From contig NC_063151.1 of the NCBI RefSeq assembly GCF_020921035.1, positions 21,520,934 to 21,584,933 on the forward strand: a DNA stretch of 64,000 bases. The letters are read 5' to 3'. This document shows positions 37,251 to 50,419 of this stretch, in pieces; position 1 is the stretch's first letter; each line of letters begins with the position of its first letter. The stretch is from Rhodamnia argentea (taxonomy: Eukaryota; Streptophyta; Magnoliopsida; Myrtales; Myrtaceae). The notes under the pieces were generated by a model. The model made no database searches and had not been told where the DNA came from. It saw only the letters and a program-made list of their open reading frames with translations. Both the position numbers and the translations under genes were made by a program.

Positions 37251-40200
37251 ATTATTGATCTGGTTTCCCTTCTAATTGGGAATCAGTTCGGTACGGGTGA
37301 TTTCCGATTTGATTGGACCATAATTTTTTCTTTTTGGTCGAATGGTTGATCCATTTTGCTCAACCCTACTAAGCGCGCTAGTGCAATGAGTTGGGCAAGC
37401 TTGTCGGCCCGTGATCGGGTGTACAATGCTTTGAGATGCAAGTGTAGAGTGATGTTAGAACAACACATTTCGCGCGGAAGAAAAATATCTGAACTATCAA
37501 TAATTGTGTATGGCGCTCATTCTAATGTTAAAAGCTTTTTTTGGATCGCTTAAATGTTAAATATTTTGAAAAACGATTTTTTAGTGCCAACTTCGATTTG
37601 TTTGGTAGGAATCTTACTTGGCCTTTTTTTAATTTATATCTTAAGCCTACTTGGCTCGACGGAGGCCCAATCGATAATAAAAAAGCTAAAAATTCAAAAA
37701 AAATATTTAAAATAAAAAAAATAGTTAGATTAAATAAATAAAAAAGCTAAAAGTTGAAAAGGAAAATAATTCACCAACGTGGTGGACGCCGCCGACGGAG
37801 GTCGCCCGAGCCTCTTTGATGCCGGGGGGCCGGTGAGGGCGTGATGGCCCGGATCTAGGGCTGGGCGCAACCCTCCCCCATATCTGAGAGAGGGTCGCCG
37901 GTGAGGCATTGCCCAAGGTTCCCCGTCGTCACTGATTTTCAACGACTTCTTCTTGCCATTCGAACCGGGTGAGCTCCTCGGCACACCCTATTTTTCCCGA
38001 GTATGAAGCACTAAATTAGGTGATGAATTTCTAAGCAAATTTTGTTGAACTGAGATCAATTTGTGACAAGTAACTTTGAATTAGAGCTTTATATGTCAAG
38101 TTTTGGCTGAAACATCGCAGAAAAACTGAAATCTAAAGTTCGTATATTGAATGCATATAACGTGTTCGACGTTTGGCTTGAATGAAATCTGAGCCATCGA
38201 GGCACTTACCGGGGCTGACGATGGTTGTTGGGCATCGGGGAGGCTCAAGCGACCTCTATTGGCCCTTCCTGGCAAGCGTGGCGGCAGCCAATGGCAAGGC
38301 GTAACCAAGCCAAAGTTTGTTTGTTTATTTTTTTTGCTTGAGTTTGTCTTTTTTTAAGTTTATTTTTCCAAATTATCTTTTAATATTTTTATGCGAAGTC
38401 GGATTGAAATTTTGATTATAAATGCCACGTAATATATATTCATGCCAAGTCATATTAAAATTTTAACTATAAAAGCCACGTAATTATTTTGATCGGAAAT
38501 TCTCACCGTGGGTTCTTAAGTGATTGTTTTTTCTCCGATTTAGTTTTTAAGTGAGCTAGCAAAAACTTTTGACACTAAAATGAGCATCGTGCACAATTTT
38601 TGATACTTTTAGTGTTCTTCTCCCCATGTCCCACTATAGAACCTATGGAACAGGTGAGTTGGGTCGAAACTGGATCAAACTAAAATCAACACATTTTTAA
38701 TTGGATATAATTTTAGATATGGACCTAACCAATACCCGACCCAATCCATATTACTAAAAAAAAATATGTATTTAACACAACCAATCATTTAACCCACTTT
38801 AAGCTCTTCGTGTGAATTTGTTACTTGGATAAAATTTCACATCAAATTAAAAGGCAAATTAACAAAATAAGAAGATGTTAGCAAGGCCTTAACATGAGCA
38901 TTTCGCATTTGTATTTGGGCGACTTTTGTCACTTATAGTATGGCCTTAGTTATGCACTCCCAGAGGGCTCAAAAAAGATAATCGTCGACTTGGATTACAA
39001 GAACAATTTTTTTTTTCTGAATTTTATTAATTTTTTCCTTTTCTTTTCTTTCCTTTTTTTTTTTTTTCCTTATTCCCCTCCTCGGCTGCGGTTGGTAGAG
39101 GTGGCGGACTAAAGGCGAGGGCTGCAATACCCTCATCGGCCCGTAGTGAAAAAAATAAATAAAGAAAACACATTAAAAAAATTATAAAAATTGAAAAAAT
39201 TGTTCAAGTCAATGCTAATCATGCCACATACGATGGCTGACATTCACATCAACAATTTTGTGCCAAAGTTAGTTGGAATGTGTATTGACAAGTGGTCAAA
39301 AAGTTTCGAACTAAATTGGTCAAATTAAAAAGTTTAAAACTGAATTGGGTACCATACAATAAGTTTAAAACTTTCAAGTAATTTTCACCGGGCATCGGCT
39401 ATCTGCATTTTTGAGTAAATGGATTCAAAATGGCTATGTTGTAGAGCCATTAAACAGTTGGGCTTTCATACTCTAGCCTATGAGCACTTTTTTTTTTTAA
39501 TTTTAACTAACAAACACATTGATTAGTCCGCTAAGTATAAATTAAAAAATGGGCATCTGTCTCATTTTGCCACCTCTAATCACGTATCATGTCTGATAAA
39601 AAAAAAAAAAAGTCACGTACCATGAAGCTAGAGCATAATGTGTAATTTTTCAGAATCCCTTTATTTCGAAATCATTAGTCACTAATCGTTGTAATCACCA
39701 ATGATAAAAGCCTAATTCTTCATTTCCCTTGATGGGGAACCCCATGTCAAAATCAGAGTGGCGACCAGATAACGGCGACTGGCAATGTCACGAGGTTGAA
39801 TTGAAAGCTCTACGATGATGAAGGCGTCAAGATCAGCATCATGAAAAGAATGGTTTCAGGTCGTTCGTTCTCATGCACCACTCACGTTCGTTTCAATCTT
39901 TGCCGGATGAGACTTTTTGGTTTACGTCACCGTCAAGCTCACGCAACGTTGGGGTCTTTGTCCCCCCTTTTTCTCATGACCACATATGATTCTGGAAAAT
40001 TTGCCGAAAAAATCATCTGTGCAGATACCAATTCAATTCTAAATATTTTAATTTGATCAATTTAGTTATAAACCTCTTGAGTATTTGTCTATTTGGACCA
40101 CTACGCAGACAATTCACACACTTTTTTTTATAAAATATTTTCGTTTTAAAAAAGGAAAAAATGAAAATGAAAAAAGGAAAAAAAAAGAAAGAAAAAATTC

Positions 40201-40946
40201 ACAATTTTTTTTAAATTACAAAAACTATCCAAATCAGCATCGACCATGTTGCATTGGACAGCCGCTATTCATGTCAGCAATTTTGAGTCAAAATTGATCG
40301 GAAAAACTATATTTGACAAATCATCAAAATATTTACGACTAAATTGGCTAAATTGATATCCATGCAATTAATTTATGACTTTCTTTCAGCAATTATCCCC
40401 TAAATTGTGTGTACTAGGTTTTTTTTTTTTATGGTCCAATATTGTGTGTACTAGGTTGACACGTCTCCATTTGCTATCAAATCATATATATGTACGTGCA
40501 TATGTTGCCCTAGCTTCTTTTGGACGATTTCGTGCACCGCTAAACACCTTTTCGTGCAGTCGCGCTTCTTCTCTTTTATGTTACACCTTTTCAATCAATC
40601 AACAGAGAAAAAAATTAATAGATATATCACGAAATCTGAGTGAATTTTTCCACCATATAAACTTGTAATCTACACGTACAGTTTACTTTGGATAAATTAA
40701 TGCATTTCATTTTTCAATCTTTTTTTTTGTAAAACCATATACCATCTTATTGTTTAGATGTTAATTTCAAGTTCATTTTTTTTTTATCTTAAAAGAAAGC
40801 TTTATATTAAGCTTTAATTTGAATATGATTTCACTTAGGTGCTAAATATTAATTTATTAACTTTTTAAAAATAGTTCCATGCTCCCATTGGTATTGCATT
40901 GCATGATATATCACAAATCCATATCCGTCACCGGATGCGAGAATAA

Positions 40947-41504
40947 GACTCTGTTTGATTCGACAAAAATGAATGATTGGAAAAATATTTTCCTAATAAT
41001 GATTGGTTATACTGCTTAATAAAAAAATGAAGAAATAGTCTTTTTTAAGTGTGTTGTAGGTTTCAAGAGTCAAAGTTCAAGTCTCTAGGTGTTTCCATGC
41101 ATTTTCTAGGTCCCACCTCTTTAATGTTGGGTAGTTCCCATGTTATTAATGCTTAGTCTATTTTCTATCTAATAGTTTACTCATGCTTGGAGGGTTGTTC
41201 CGCGCTCATCTATATAAGCATGCTATGATAGATAAAATGTAAGACTTGTTTGATTCATAATTTATTGGAGCCTGTGGGCTTGAGAACAAGAAGTTCTTCT
41301 TGTTTAATTTTTATCCCTTAAGTAGATTCCTACTGATGGCGAGCGACCTATCCATTTTAGTACTCACTTGTATTACGTCCTAGTTTTCTACACTCTCTCC
41401 GACATCAAGTAATGAGAACATTTTTCATTGATTAATAATTTTAAGCAATACAAATTAGGAAAATGTTTTTTAAATTATTGGTTTTTCGTGAAACAAATAG
41501 AGCC
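40947..41504. mobile_element. Tourist/Harbinger-like MITE in copy A
   Basis: The left end (GACTCTGTTTG here, GGCTCTGTTTC in copy B) mirrors the right end CAAATAGAGCC. Both are flanked by TAA (40944-40946 and 41505-41507), the 3-bp target duplication of PIF/Harbinger elements. The interior has no transposase. Copy B keeps the left end at 60667 but has lost the right end in a deletion. Confidence 0.65.
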
Positions 41505-43259
41505 TAAGTAATCGATTTCCCATCCTTTATTCAACCATGTCATGCGTTAACAATATCGTAGTTGGTGCTTGGTGGATGGACATGCATTATTATCGACGAT
41601 AAATCAAAATTCATGTGTGGTTTAATCACTTCGAAGAAGTTGAACGTGTTACACCTGACAGCCAGCGACAACTACTCCCATGATTTTCTTAGCAATTCTG
41701 CCGCTAGTCCTAGTGTAATTCTGTAAAACCTCATTTTCTCACTTGATTTTTGACCAAGTGATCGGAAAACATCATGATCCAACCCAAAAATAAGTAAATG
41801 AAGGTACCCATCTTTTAAACCAAAAAAGAAGCTTAAAAATTGAGAAATGAAAGTACTATCTTATATCGAATATGTCAAGGGAAAATCATGCAAATCCAAA
41901 TTAAACAAGTTCATGTAAGTACTATTTTCACATAAATTACTCATATGGAGATTTTATCAGCGTAGAATCAAACACGAAATCCAAGTTAGTACCTTATTTT
42001 CATGGGTACAAGTGTCATAATTTTCATGTCCGAGGGCGCTAGTATTAACCGAGGGGAACGAGGGGTTTCCTTCCTTTCATTATATGTAGGATTATGTCAA
42101 CGGGTGTTTCGAGAACACTTGTTAAGCAACTAATGATGGAAACTTTACAATACTCAATACACTGATTGTCCTCATGTTATGCATAATGAGTACCTTACAG
42201 ATCGTATAATTCCAACCTCATATCATTATTCAAAAATGAAATCCAAAGTTGTTCACAAATAGGTAGTCGCAAATGGTTAGCAATCCGCTTATTAAAAAAA
42301 AAACATTCTAATATTCTCATTATCCAATACAAAGTTTTTAAATCTCAATAAATAAATAGTTTAATGAAAAGCATGGCAATTATTGTAGGCAAATGAATTT
42401 TTTTTACCATTTGGAAGAAAAAAAAAGCAACGAGGAGAGGTAACGCTAGTCGAAGTAATATCATGCGGACGCCGTGATACTGACTCGTATAATGAATGGT
42501 CAAAACAACTAACAGTGTCAACCACGATGTGAACCGATTATATGATGAGAGAATTAAATGAACTATGTGCCCGATAGAAATCGTTTATTATATAGTTTTT
42601 TATATAAATGCATTAGCAATACTACAAGAAAAAGGTGGAACCCTTACGTAAAATTATGTCTCGTCGTTGCGGCCGCCTCGTCAAGTCAAAGACACGAGAT
42701 TTGAAACTCGTCGAAGGATGAGAGGCCACTCAGCACCGCCCACGTGGCACAATGCAGACATCAACCGACCTCCCCCGCTCTCTCACAATTTATATCGTCG
42801 CTGGCACGTCGAAGAAGCCGCCATTGTTGCACCTGGGGAGAGCTCCTGCAATCTGCCTCGTCTGACTAAAAATAGTCGCGTAAGACTTTTCGGCCGCGTC
42901 CTGGAAGACAAGCAGTTCGCCGGAGCTCCGTCGCGAAGGACTGCTTCTCGTCGCGATTCTCGACCAATTTTGGCTCTCAGATTCTTCGTTCATCGTGATC
43001 TCGACGAGCGTGAGAAGCTTCTTATTCACATACACACGCACTCTCTCTCTCTCTCGCGAGGAGTCTTCGCCCTCCGTCGTTCGTTCTTCATTTTCAAAAT
43101 TTTCTTTCTGTCAAAAAGCTCGGAGAGGACGACGGCGCGGCGTGAGTTGCGTGCGGGACACGGTGGCGGTTCTTCGCTGGGGCGGGGTTCGCAATTTGTG
43201 TGCTCGGGTTTGAACCGGATCGGATTGGTCTTTCTAGGAAAGTCATTTGTTACGTCCGG

Positions 43260-43262
43260 TAC

Positions 43263-43295
<33 letters not shown>

Positions 43296-44698
43296 TTTCT
43301 AATAGGAAAAGAGCACTAAAAGAACCTCATTGAAGATTGCGTTCGAATATGCGAAACGAAGTTGCTTGTCAAAGTTTTGGAACTTTTGGGATTCTGTAGA
43401 TGTCCATTCTCAATTGCACTCCGATGTCGGCTATCATCAAACATAAACAAAATGGCATCGGGAATGCTCAGTCTATCATCGTGGGACACGGTTTTGTTAA
43501 CATCTTGTGAAGATGTCAATTCGCGGATCTTGAGGCCAGTTGGAAGCGACGCAACTTCGATCCGACGATTTGATTGCCCAAAATTACTCCTCATCTGGCG
43601 TGCGCCAAATTTGTTTCGTCTCGTATATCTCACCTTTCAAGTGATTGGACAAAAGGGCATTAACGGTGCACTTTAATCGAATTAAAATAAGCGCAAACTG
43701 TCCAACTCGACACCTTACCAGCTAGAGTTGGTCAGAGATTGCTGATTATATAAGCTTATCTAGAGATCTACTCAATTCTAAGTGTCGTCAACAACGTTCG
43801 TTATTTTAATGGGATGTCGATGGAACTGTTAATGGCAACTTTGGTGAAGAGGAGTGATTGGTTCATCGGCAGAATAGTTCAATCTGCTGAGCTGATTATT
43901 AGAATCACCATCTTTGAGTTATTATAGTCGAGCACGTTACTTAGCTTGTGCCTGGGATTGTGATCGGTCGTCCTCCTGCCATATCTAAACACATGAGGAG
44001 TTTATATGGCAGGAATCGTGTGGGCGCTGTGGGACCAAACTTGTGACACGAACGACTTTATATCTGCATTTGTGGTGAGAAAACAGCCAGGATGAGCTCA
44101 CAGATTGCGCCAGAGTCTCTTTTTAGATGGGAAACTTCACTTTTGTGCATTAATTTTTTTGTTCATGGTTAAATATGGGCTATATTGAGTGCCTCATGCT
44201 TTCCACTTCATATATGTAGTGTTGAGTTACCTTCTCCATCATTTCTCATGTAGGTAACTATTCATTTTCTGTATTTGACATGACATCGTTACTTTTAGTG
44301 ATGTATCACACTCTGATAGTGCATTTCATTTAGAACTATTTAGATGATTATTGTCAATGCGGTGGGATCCTGGGAGGCGATCCATCAGTCTGATATGTTT
44401 GTAAAGTGACCTCTCCTAGCAAATCTCTCCCTCCTTAATCTCTGTAATGGTTTGGTTGCCATTTTTTCCTTTTGAAATGTTCCCTTTTTTGTATGTCTCG
44501 CTACCTTTTATTTGGATTATGTAAAGGTGGAGCTGTTGAATAATCTTTCGTTTAGAAAAGTAGATGCGGACATTACTGTGAGTGGCCCTATGATGTCCAT
44601 TTCTTGTGAAATCTCGGGAAGTGCTGTTAAATATTTGTCCTGCCGATTCTGCAGCCATTGAAAAATCTTTTGATAGTCCATAGCTCAGCTGGTGGGGC
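43260..44698 (+). promoter_or_regulatory. Probable leader and 5' UTR intron of the FEX gene
   Basis: The sequence upstream of the FEX ATG has leader-like features: a GC-richer stretch to about 43255, a GT at 43259-43260 followed by a CT run, and a plausible acceptor 'ttctgcag' at about 44647-44654, 45 bases before the ATG. A 5' UTR intron of about 1.4 kb is therefore likely but not proven. The GC-richer part (42667-43300) is conserved in copy B. Confidence 0.4.
43262..43294. repeat. CT microsatellite in the FEX leader
   Basis: A CT run follows 'gttacgtccggtacgat'. The same run, longer, occurs at the matching spot of copy B (63831-63871). Confidence 0.85.
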
Positions 44699-47600
44699 AT
44701 GGAACTCGAGAATGATGACCGGAGACGCAGACGAAGCATGTCTCACGGCAGGACAAGCAGCAATGGTTCTTCATTGAGACGAGGCTCGTTGAGTTTGTCA
44801 AGTGTGTTCCCAAATCAGATGGATGATGACATTGAAAGTGAGAGGGTTTCAGAGGCTGGCGATATTGGGGATCGTGCTCTTAGCAGTAAGCGGTACAGTG
44901 AAAGTGGCAGTTTGCGTTTCTCTGCAGATCATGCTATAGACAATGGAATAGTTTTTCCAACTCAAGAGGACACCCTGCTGTATCCTATTGGTTTTTGGTC
45001 TCGCGATCTGTCGACTTTGAATTCCGTCTCCCCTTTATCACCCTTGGTGGAAGAGATCATATCCCCTCTATCAACTGATGGAATCTTGAGGCCCGTAGAC
45101 AAAAAGGCGAGTTCAAGAGCTTATCTATTTATGTTTCTGTTCATATCTCAACATCGACATCTCTCATATGCCTTTACAGTAAAGTAATGTCTCTCATCTC
45201 TGTATTTTTGTGCAGGATGAAGAGAAAGTGTTGCCTCAGTCATTGGAGTACATATCATGTCTTGTTCATCTTGCTGTTTTTGGGATTCTAGGGGTAATGT
45301 GCTGCTTCAACTTTGGAAATTTTGGACTAACCTTGAAAGAATGTTTTAACTTTCTAATCCTGGATCGATCCAAATGATACGAGTATTTCCATGTGATAAA
45401 CGATGATACTTCCTGTGCTTCCATGCGCAAAATCAATACTTTCTAGGAACAATTCGGGGAGATTTCTCGTGTGTCACCAGCTAAAATTCTTGCTGTTGGA
45501 AGGAAGTATATCATTCAAGAGCACTGCCCAATAACTGTCAAATGCGTTAGAACTTCCATTGGCTTAGGGATAAATAAACATGGTATTTCCATCTAAATAC
45601 AAAAAAGTCCAGTTCCAGCTCAGGAATTAGAGGATCTAGTCCCCAACTCAGCCTTGAAAATGACTTGTCAAAAACTCGCTTCTAAGGGAAGTCACTAATA
45701 GTCTAATGTTTCTAGGTGAGCAACAAAAATCTTATCTGCAAAAGCTCCTGATGCATTGTTCTGTTTGCTGAATTGAACTAAAGATAGTTTTACTAGACAT
45801 TGTGAGTGTCTTCATCCCAAGATGTTTCCACTCGCTCTATGATAATGTCCTTTCAGGATTGAGAGTGCTTCGCATTGTCTTTAGGCGTGTCCCTTTCCTT
45901 GACATGTCAGTCAACTATACACATCAGAGTTCACGTCAGTACATTTGGTATTGGCTCTGTCCTTAATTTCGGAATGATACTTCTTTATCATCAACAATCT
46001 TACTAGTACCCTGCACTAAATTACTGAATTGATAGGTGATGATGTGATTAAAAAGATCATGTCTTATAGATTTAAGTTTGTGGCTACTCCTCTCTTTGGA
46101 ATGACTAGGCTTTTTGCCTGCAGCGATCATCATTACAGCAAGTCTGCATACACCATTGAGGATCCGAAATACAATTGACCTACGACGAGAGAGAGAGAGA
46201 GAGAGAGAGGCCAGTGTGGATGCTTGCGTGAATTGTTAATTATCAGCAAAGAAAACAAATTATGTCTTAGCAGTAGCATTTACCACTGAGTTTAGTAAGT
46301 TATCACCAAGCTAGTAGGGAAGACTGTAAAAGACTGACTTTCTAAATAGTAGAATCAGAATCGATTCTGAAAACATGTAGAGCCCATTATTTATGATTAT
46401 TCGTATCAGCATTTATTTATTATTCATGAGAGTCATTTGGTCCTTTTTGTTTCTGTTCGTCATGTCTGTTCTCTCAGGTATTGTTTGTTAAATATTGCTG
46501 TCTTGACTTGCAACTTTAAATTATGCAAAGAAGACAGAGACTTACATTTCATGAGTCGTGACTTACAGGTCTTAACAAGGTATTTACTTCAAAAGCTATT
46601 TGGCCCTGCAGTTGCTGGAGTGACAAGTGATACAACTATATTATACCTTGATCTTCCTTCAAACATGGTCACATCTCTCTCTCTCTCTCTCTCTCTCTCA
46701 GTTGCCTGCCCTGCCCACACAGATGAACAGAAAACTGTATGCGTATACTTCATGAATGCGATGAGATCATGCACATGGCATACGGAGTTTTTGTGATTAA
46801 GTTCGCATGTGATCTGAAACATGCTTATTGGGACGTGTTCATGAGGTGTGTGCTAGGATAAGATGAGATTACTTGGATGACTTTGAATTAGTATTTCGGC
46901 AATATGCTGTAGCTATGTCATTGGAACCGAAACATACCCGAAAAATTGTCACTCGATTTCGCATGGTGATTGATCCTTGATGTTGATTGTACCTATCTTT
47001 CCTTCGACTTGATACTTCATTTCAGGTTGGTTCTTTTCTGATGGGGTGGATTGGTGTTGTTTTCAAGCGAGATATATCCGAAGTCTCTGATTTTCTAGCA
47101 ATTGGATTGTCAACTGGTTATTTGGGAAGCCTTACAACTTTTAGTGGTTGGGATCAGAAGATGCTTGACCTTAGTGTAGATGGCAAGTGGCTGTTTTCAG
47201 TCCTCGGATATCTAATTGGTATGTACTCATTGGAAGACTTCTATGTTAGTGTTATGCACGAAGCAAACATTTTCAGTTTAGTTGGATGGGCTTTGTCATG
47301 GTCGATCCTTGGTACCAAGAGAGGTGTTCTGATTCCGTCGACATGGAATGACTAGCCTTATTATCTATGATTTTTTTGCAGGATTGTTTCTTGCAGCCTA
47401 TTCAATTGAATTCGGGGTGGAGACAGCGAAGGGCTTCCGATGGTTAATGGAGAAGCACCCTGCAAATTCTAGCAACGACCTATCTGCAAAGAGCTGGAGA
47501 GTAAACTGCTGTAAGCATCACTTGGCTATGATTCTGGTGATGGTACTGTTGTTGGGGTCATTATGGGCTCTCAGTGCGATAATGCTGAAACGTGAGTTTG

Positions 47601-48376
47601 GAAAAGGAGGCAGTGATGCTCAACTGTGGTTGGGTTGCGTCGTCGGGCCAGTCGGTGTTTGGATCCGGTGGTTCGTAGCACGACTGAATGGGCGTGGGCT
47701 AGGAAAGACTGGTCTTTTGAAATGGGTTCCATTTGGGACTCTGATTGCCAATGTCTCTGCAGCTTGTGTCATGGCAGCTCTCTCTACTATGAAGAAAGCA
47801 GTAAGTCCACAAACTAATTTCAAGTTGCTGAATATCTGGACTCACACATCTTAAAAGCCCCACTAGATTTGCTTGAATGTCATGTACACTGTTAAGCGAA
47901 GTGGTACTTCCTTATCTGTTCGTCTCATATGAGATGAAGCAGTTAGACATTTGTTCAGGTTATGAAGAAACGTACAGTTTGGTGAGCGTACTTTAACTGT
48001 GCCGGTTTGTGTACATTGTAGAAACAAAAGTGATCTCTAATATCTTGGGAATCCGTTATTTGCTTATTCTTTGGTTATATCCATGTTAATGCGACAGTTA
48101 TCAGCAGCACTAGTTATATCAATTTGGGTCCTGATCATCTTAAACATTTTTTTGAAGGTGAATACCAAGAATTGTGACACGGTTGCTACGGGCATCCAAT
48201 TTGGACTTCTAGGCTGTCTGAGTACTGTGTCGACGTTCATGGCCGAGTTCAATGCAATGAGGCAGAGCAAGCACCCTTGGCGAGCTTATGCATATGCGAT
48301 TGCTACAATAACCGTCTCCTTCGGCTTGGGAATCCTGATATACAATCTCCCTGTTTGGATAAAAGGATATGAGTAA
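44699..48376 (+). CDS. FEX: Plant FEX fluoride exporter (two-domain CrcB/Fluc type)
   Basis: Six exons, 44699-45106, 45216-45293, 46569-46667, 47026-47218, 47382-47800 and 48158-48376, join in consistent phase to 471 residues. Exon 1 encodes a hydrophilic Ser/Arg/Asp-rich N-terminus (1-136) seen in plant FEX proteins. Two CrcB domains follow. Domain 1 has GVLTRY (162-167) and the Phe-box-like TTFSGW (232-237). Domain 2 has GPVGVWIRWFVARLNG (348-363), FGTLIANVSAA (377-387) and STVSTF (421-426). Each domain has about four hydrophobic segments. Fluc/FEX proteins form fluoride-selective channels that let F- leave the cytosol; plant FEX is reported at the plasma membrane and protects against fluoride. 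Intron 1 has a GC donor (AAG|GCGAGT), the only border that keeps frame; the others are GT-AG. Nothing suggests loss of function. The gene is single in this window, but its leader is duplicated at the right edge. Confidence 0.92.
46672..46699. repeat. CT microsatellite at the start of FEX intron 3
   Basis: A CT run begins a few bases after the intron 3 donor, so it is transcribed in the pre-mRNA. Confidence 0.8.
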
Positions 48377-50032
48377 GCATGTCGAGATGGCCTCCTCCTA
48401 CTTTACTTCGGACAACGCTTGAGGAACTTGAGAGGAGACCAGACCTGTGCATAGACAAGACGAGAGAACTCCTCTGAGTTACACCACCTAAGAGTTTTTT
48501 CATGGTGCTTTGAGGCAAGCTCCATTATACGGAAGCATGCATTTTACCCACCATGGTCAAGTTTAGACCCTGCATATGTTTCAGCAGATAGCAAATTACA
48601 ACTTACACGAAACCGAGGAGTTGTACTTCTCACTTGTAATATTTATGGGAAGACTTTTGCCTATGATCCTTGAGAAGTAAGTCCTCCTAACAACATCCGA
48701 AAGAAAAAGCTTAATGTTGACGTAATGTTCGAACTTTTTTTCTTTAACCTTCTTTGGCTTATGTTTCCTAAAGCGCCTTTGAATCTTGTTGCCATTCAAA
48801 ACCCTCCCGTCGGCGTCAACAAATCGAACTAGAAAGCGAAAGACATTCCTCTCTCAAATGCTACATGTGTAAGCTCCTCGTCTTTGAAAACCTGAGGAAT
48901 CTATCGATCTGGTTAGAACTCAACATGATACTACCATTTGACGCAATGACAAGCTCGAGTCTTAGCAAATTTGGTCCCTAAGTCTCCCCGGTAGCTATGC
49001 TATGCCGTATCGTCGGAGCGCATTGACATTTGCATATGTGCATTTGAAGATTGAAGCACATAATGGGTCAGAATACTTTCTGGGTCCAGCTGCTTTCAAG
49101 GACTGTTTTTTTTTTTTTGGGGTCAGATTGCAAGGACTGTTTAGGAGGGGTGAAATAGAACAGAGTCTTCATGCCTAAGAGTAGCAAGGAATAAGCAGAA
49201 ATGGAAGAAGAGTTTTGAGTGAGTTATGGTTCAGGGGACATCCTGGCACGTTAAGCGTCCATCTCAGAGATCATGCTTGGCAGGATGCAAGATGGGCGAT
49301 TGGTGACCTACAAGTCCCACCTTGAGATTTTCCATTAATCTGTCTGATCCACAGGCTTTCATGGCCCAACCATTTACAAATCCAATCACATACACCAGAC
49401 GCGTCAAGTAACCTTTCCAAATCAAGCAACTAAGCCATGGAAGGCTAACGAGATAACGGCTGTGTACTTGCCGAACTTAGCTACCGAGAGCTCGAGATAT
49501 TGTCGCGAGAGAAGCCGGGCGCAAGCGAAAACGGCAAACTTTTCTTATTTGATTACTTAACTGCAGCTGCGCGGGCACTGTCGAACAAGATAACATCGAA
49601 ACAGATGCTAGCTTGGCTGTGATGCATTTATGGCTTGGAGGATTAACAGTCTCCATCTGGCAATGGCCCTTGGATCTTTATTCACATGAGATTTTGGATG
49701 AAGATCTTCCCCTTATCTTTGCCTCTGAAGAATGTCTACTCTCCATACGGCATTCTAATCTGCATTGTCTTCATCGGATAAGTAAGCGAGGTTCGAGTGC
49801 TTTTAACTCACCGCCGGAACCCGCATCGGCGTCTATCTCTTCTAGGGCCGAGTGTACCAAAACTCGAGTATTTCAGCATGGAAATTTAACGGATCGTATG
49901 AATTGGGCGTATGCAGGCTCATTCGGAAAAAAAAAAAAAAAGGAAACTTAATAAGTTACTTGTCATTTTTTTATCCATGATTCTTCGATTCCATTTTTCG
50001 AGCTCAGAAACTTGATTCACGGCGGTTTGTTC
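48377..50032. other. 3' flank of FEX and spacer
   Basis: The FEX 3' UTR should lie in the first few hundred bases. On the minus strand 48596-48833 is an open stretch with a coding-like, lysine-rich sequence (RFRKHKPKKVKEKKFEHYVN), described under findings. The remainder shows no recognisable feature. Confidence 0.4.
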
Positions 50033-50419
50033 ATGGCAATGGCAATTGCGACTCGACTCACTTCGTCAAACTCTGCCACCATCTCTGCTCTCTATTCTCC
50101 TCTGCAGCAAACTCCAGCGAAACGCTCCCTTAGGATCTCCCCGGATACGAAGCCTGTCGGGGTAATTGAGATGCTTGTGAGTATGCACCGGGAGCTCGAT
50201 TCCGCGCCCTTCGTGTTCGATTTGTTGATTGAGTATTGCTTGAAAGAGAAGAAGGTCGATGCCACTCTAGAAATCTCGAGGTTGTTGAGACCGCCCTTCG
50301 TGAAATCACGTGGTTTCGCTCGGGCCTGGCAAGGCTCGAGCTCATCCTTTGCTTGTGGCCGATCATCGGCTATCGCCGTGACAGGCGAAAGGCAGAGGAA
50401 GAAAGGCAACAGCTTTTGA
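50033..50419 (+). pseudogene. Pentatricopeptide repeat (PPR) gene fragment
   Basis: From the ATG at 50033 the frame gives a Ser/Thr-rich start and then LDSAPFVFDLLIEYCLKEKKV followed by DATLEISRLLR, which fits the consensus of an early PPR repeat (PxVFDLLIKxxLxxxKxDxALEIxRxLR). After that the PPR match is lost and sequence of unknown origin follows to the stop at 50417-50419. Intact PPR proteins carry many such repeats and are several hundred residues long, so this is a remnant. AT-rich 'aaaatatttt' words downstream (50570-50660) suggest a transposon context. The identity rests on one repeat only. Confidence 0.5.

Larger units (their letters stand above)
33695..43330 (+). repeat. Segmental duplication, copy A
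   Basis: This block matches copy B (55813-64000) in the same orientation. Anchors are 33695-33795 = 55813-55908, 35407 = 55914 ('ggcccccatgaaaagag'), 37253 = 57053 ('tctaattgggaa'), 38380 = 58220, 40680 = 60400, 41660 = 61250 ('cagccag'), 42650 = 62246/63216 and 42901-42960 = about 63467-63526, identical over those 60 bases. Copy-specific parts of A are 33796-35400, about 36350-37250 and about 41160-41658. The end at 43320 ('agaacctcat') is found again in the last ten bases of the window, so the homology probably continues beyond. Confidence 0.9.

Noticed and set aside
42667..43302. A 211-codon open frame and its copy at 63318-63896
   Set aside because: It ends in a Ser-Leu repeat from the CT microsatellite, has no recognisable domain, and the opposite strand is equally open and conserved. 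A leader/promoter explanation is simpler.
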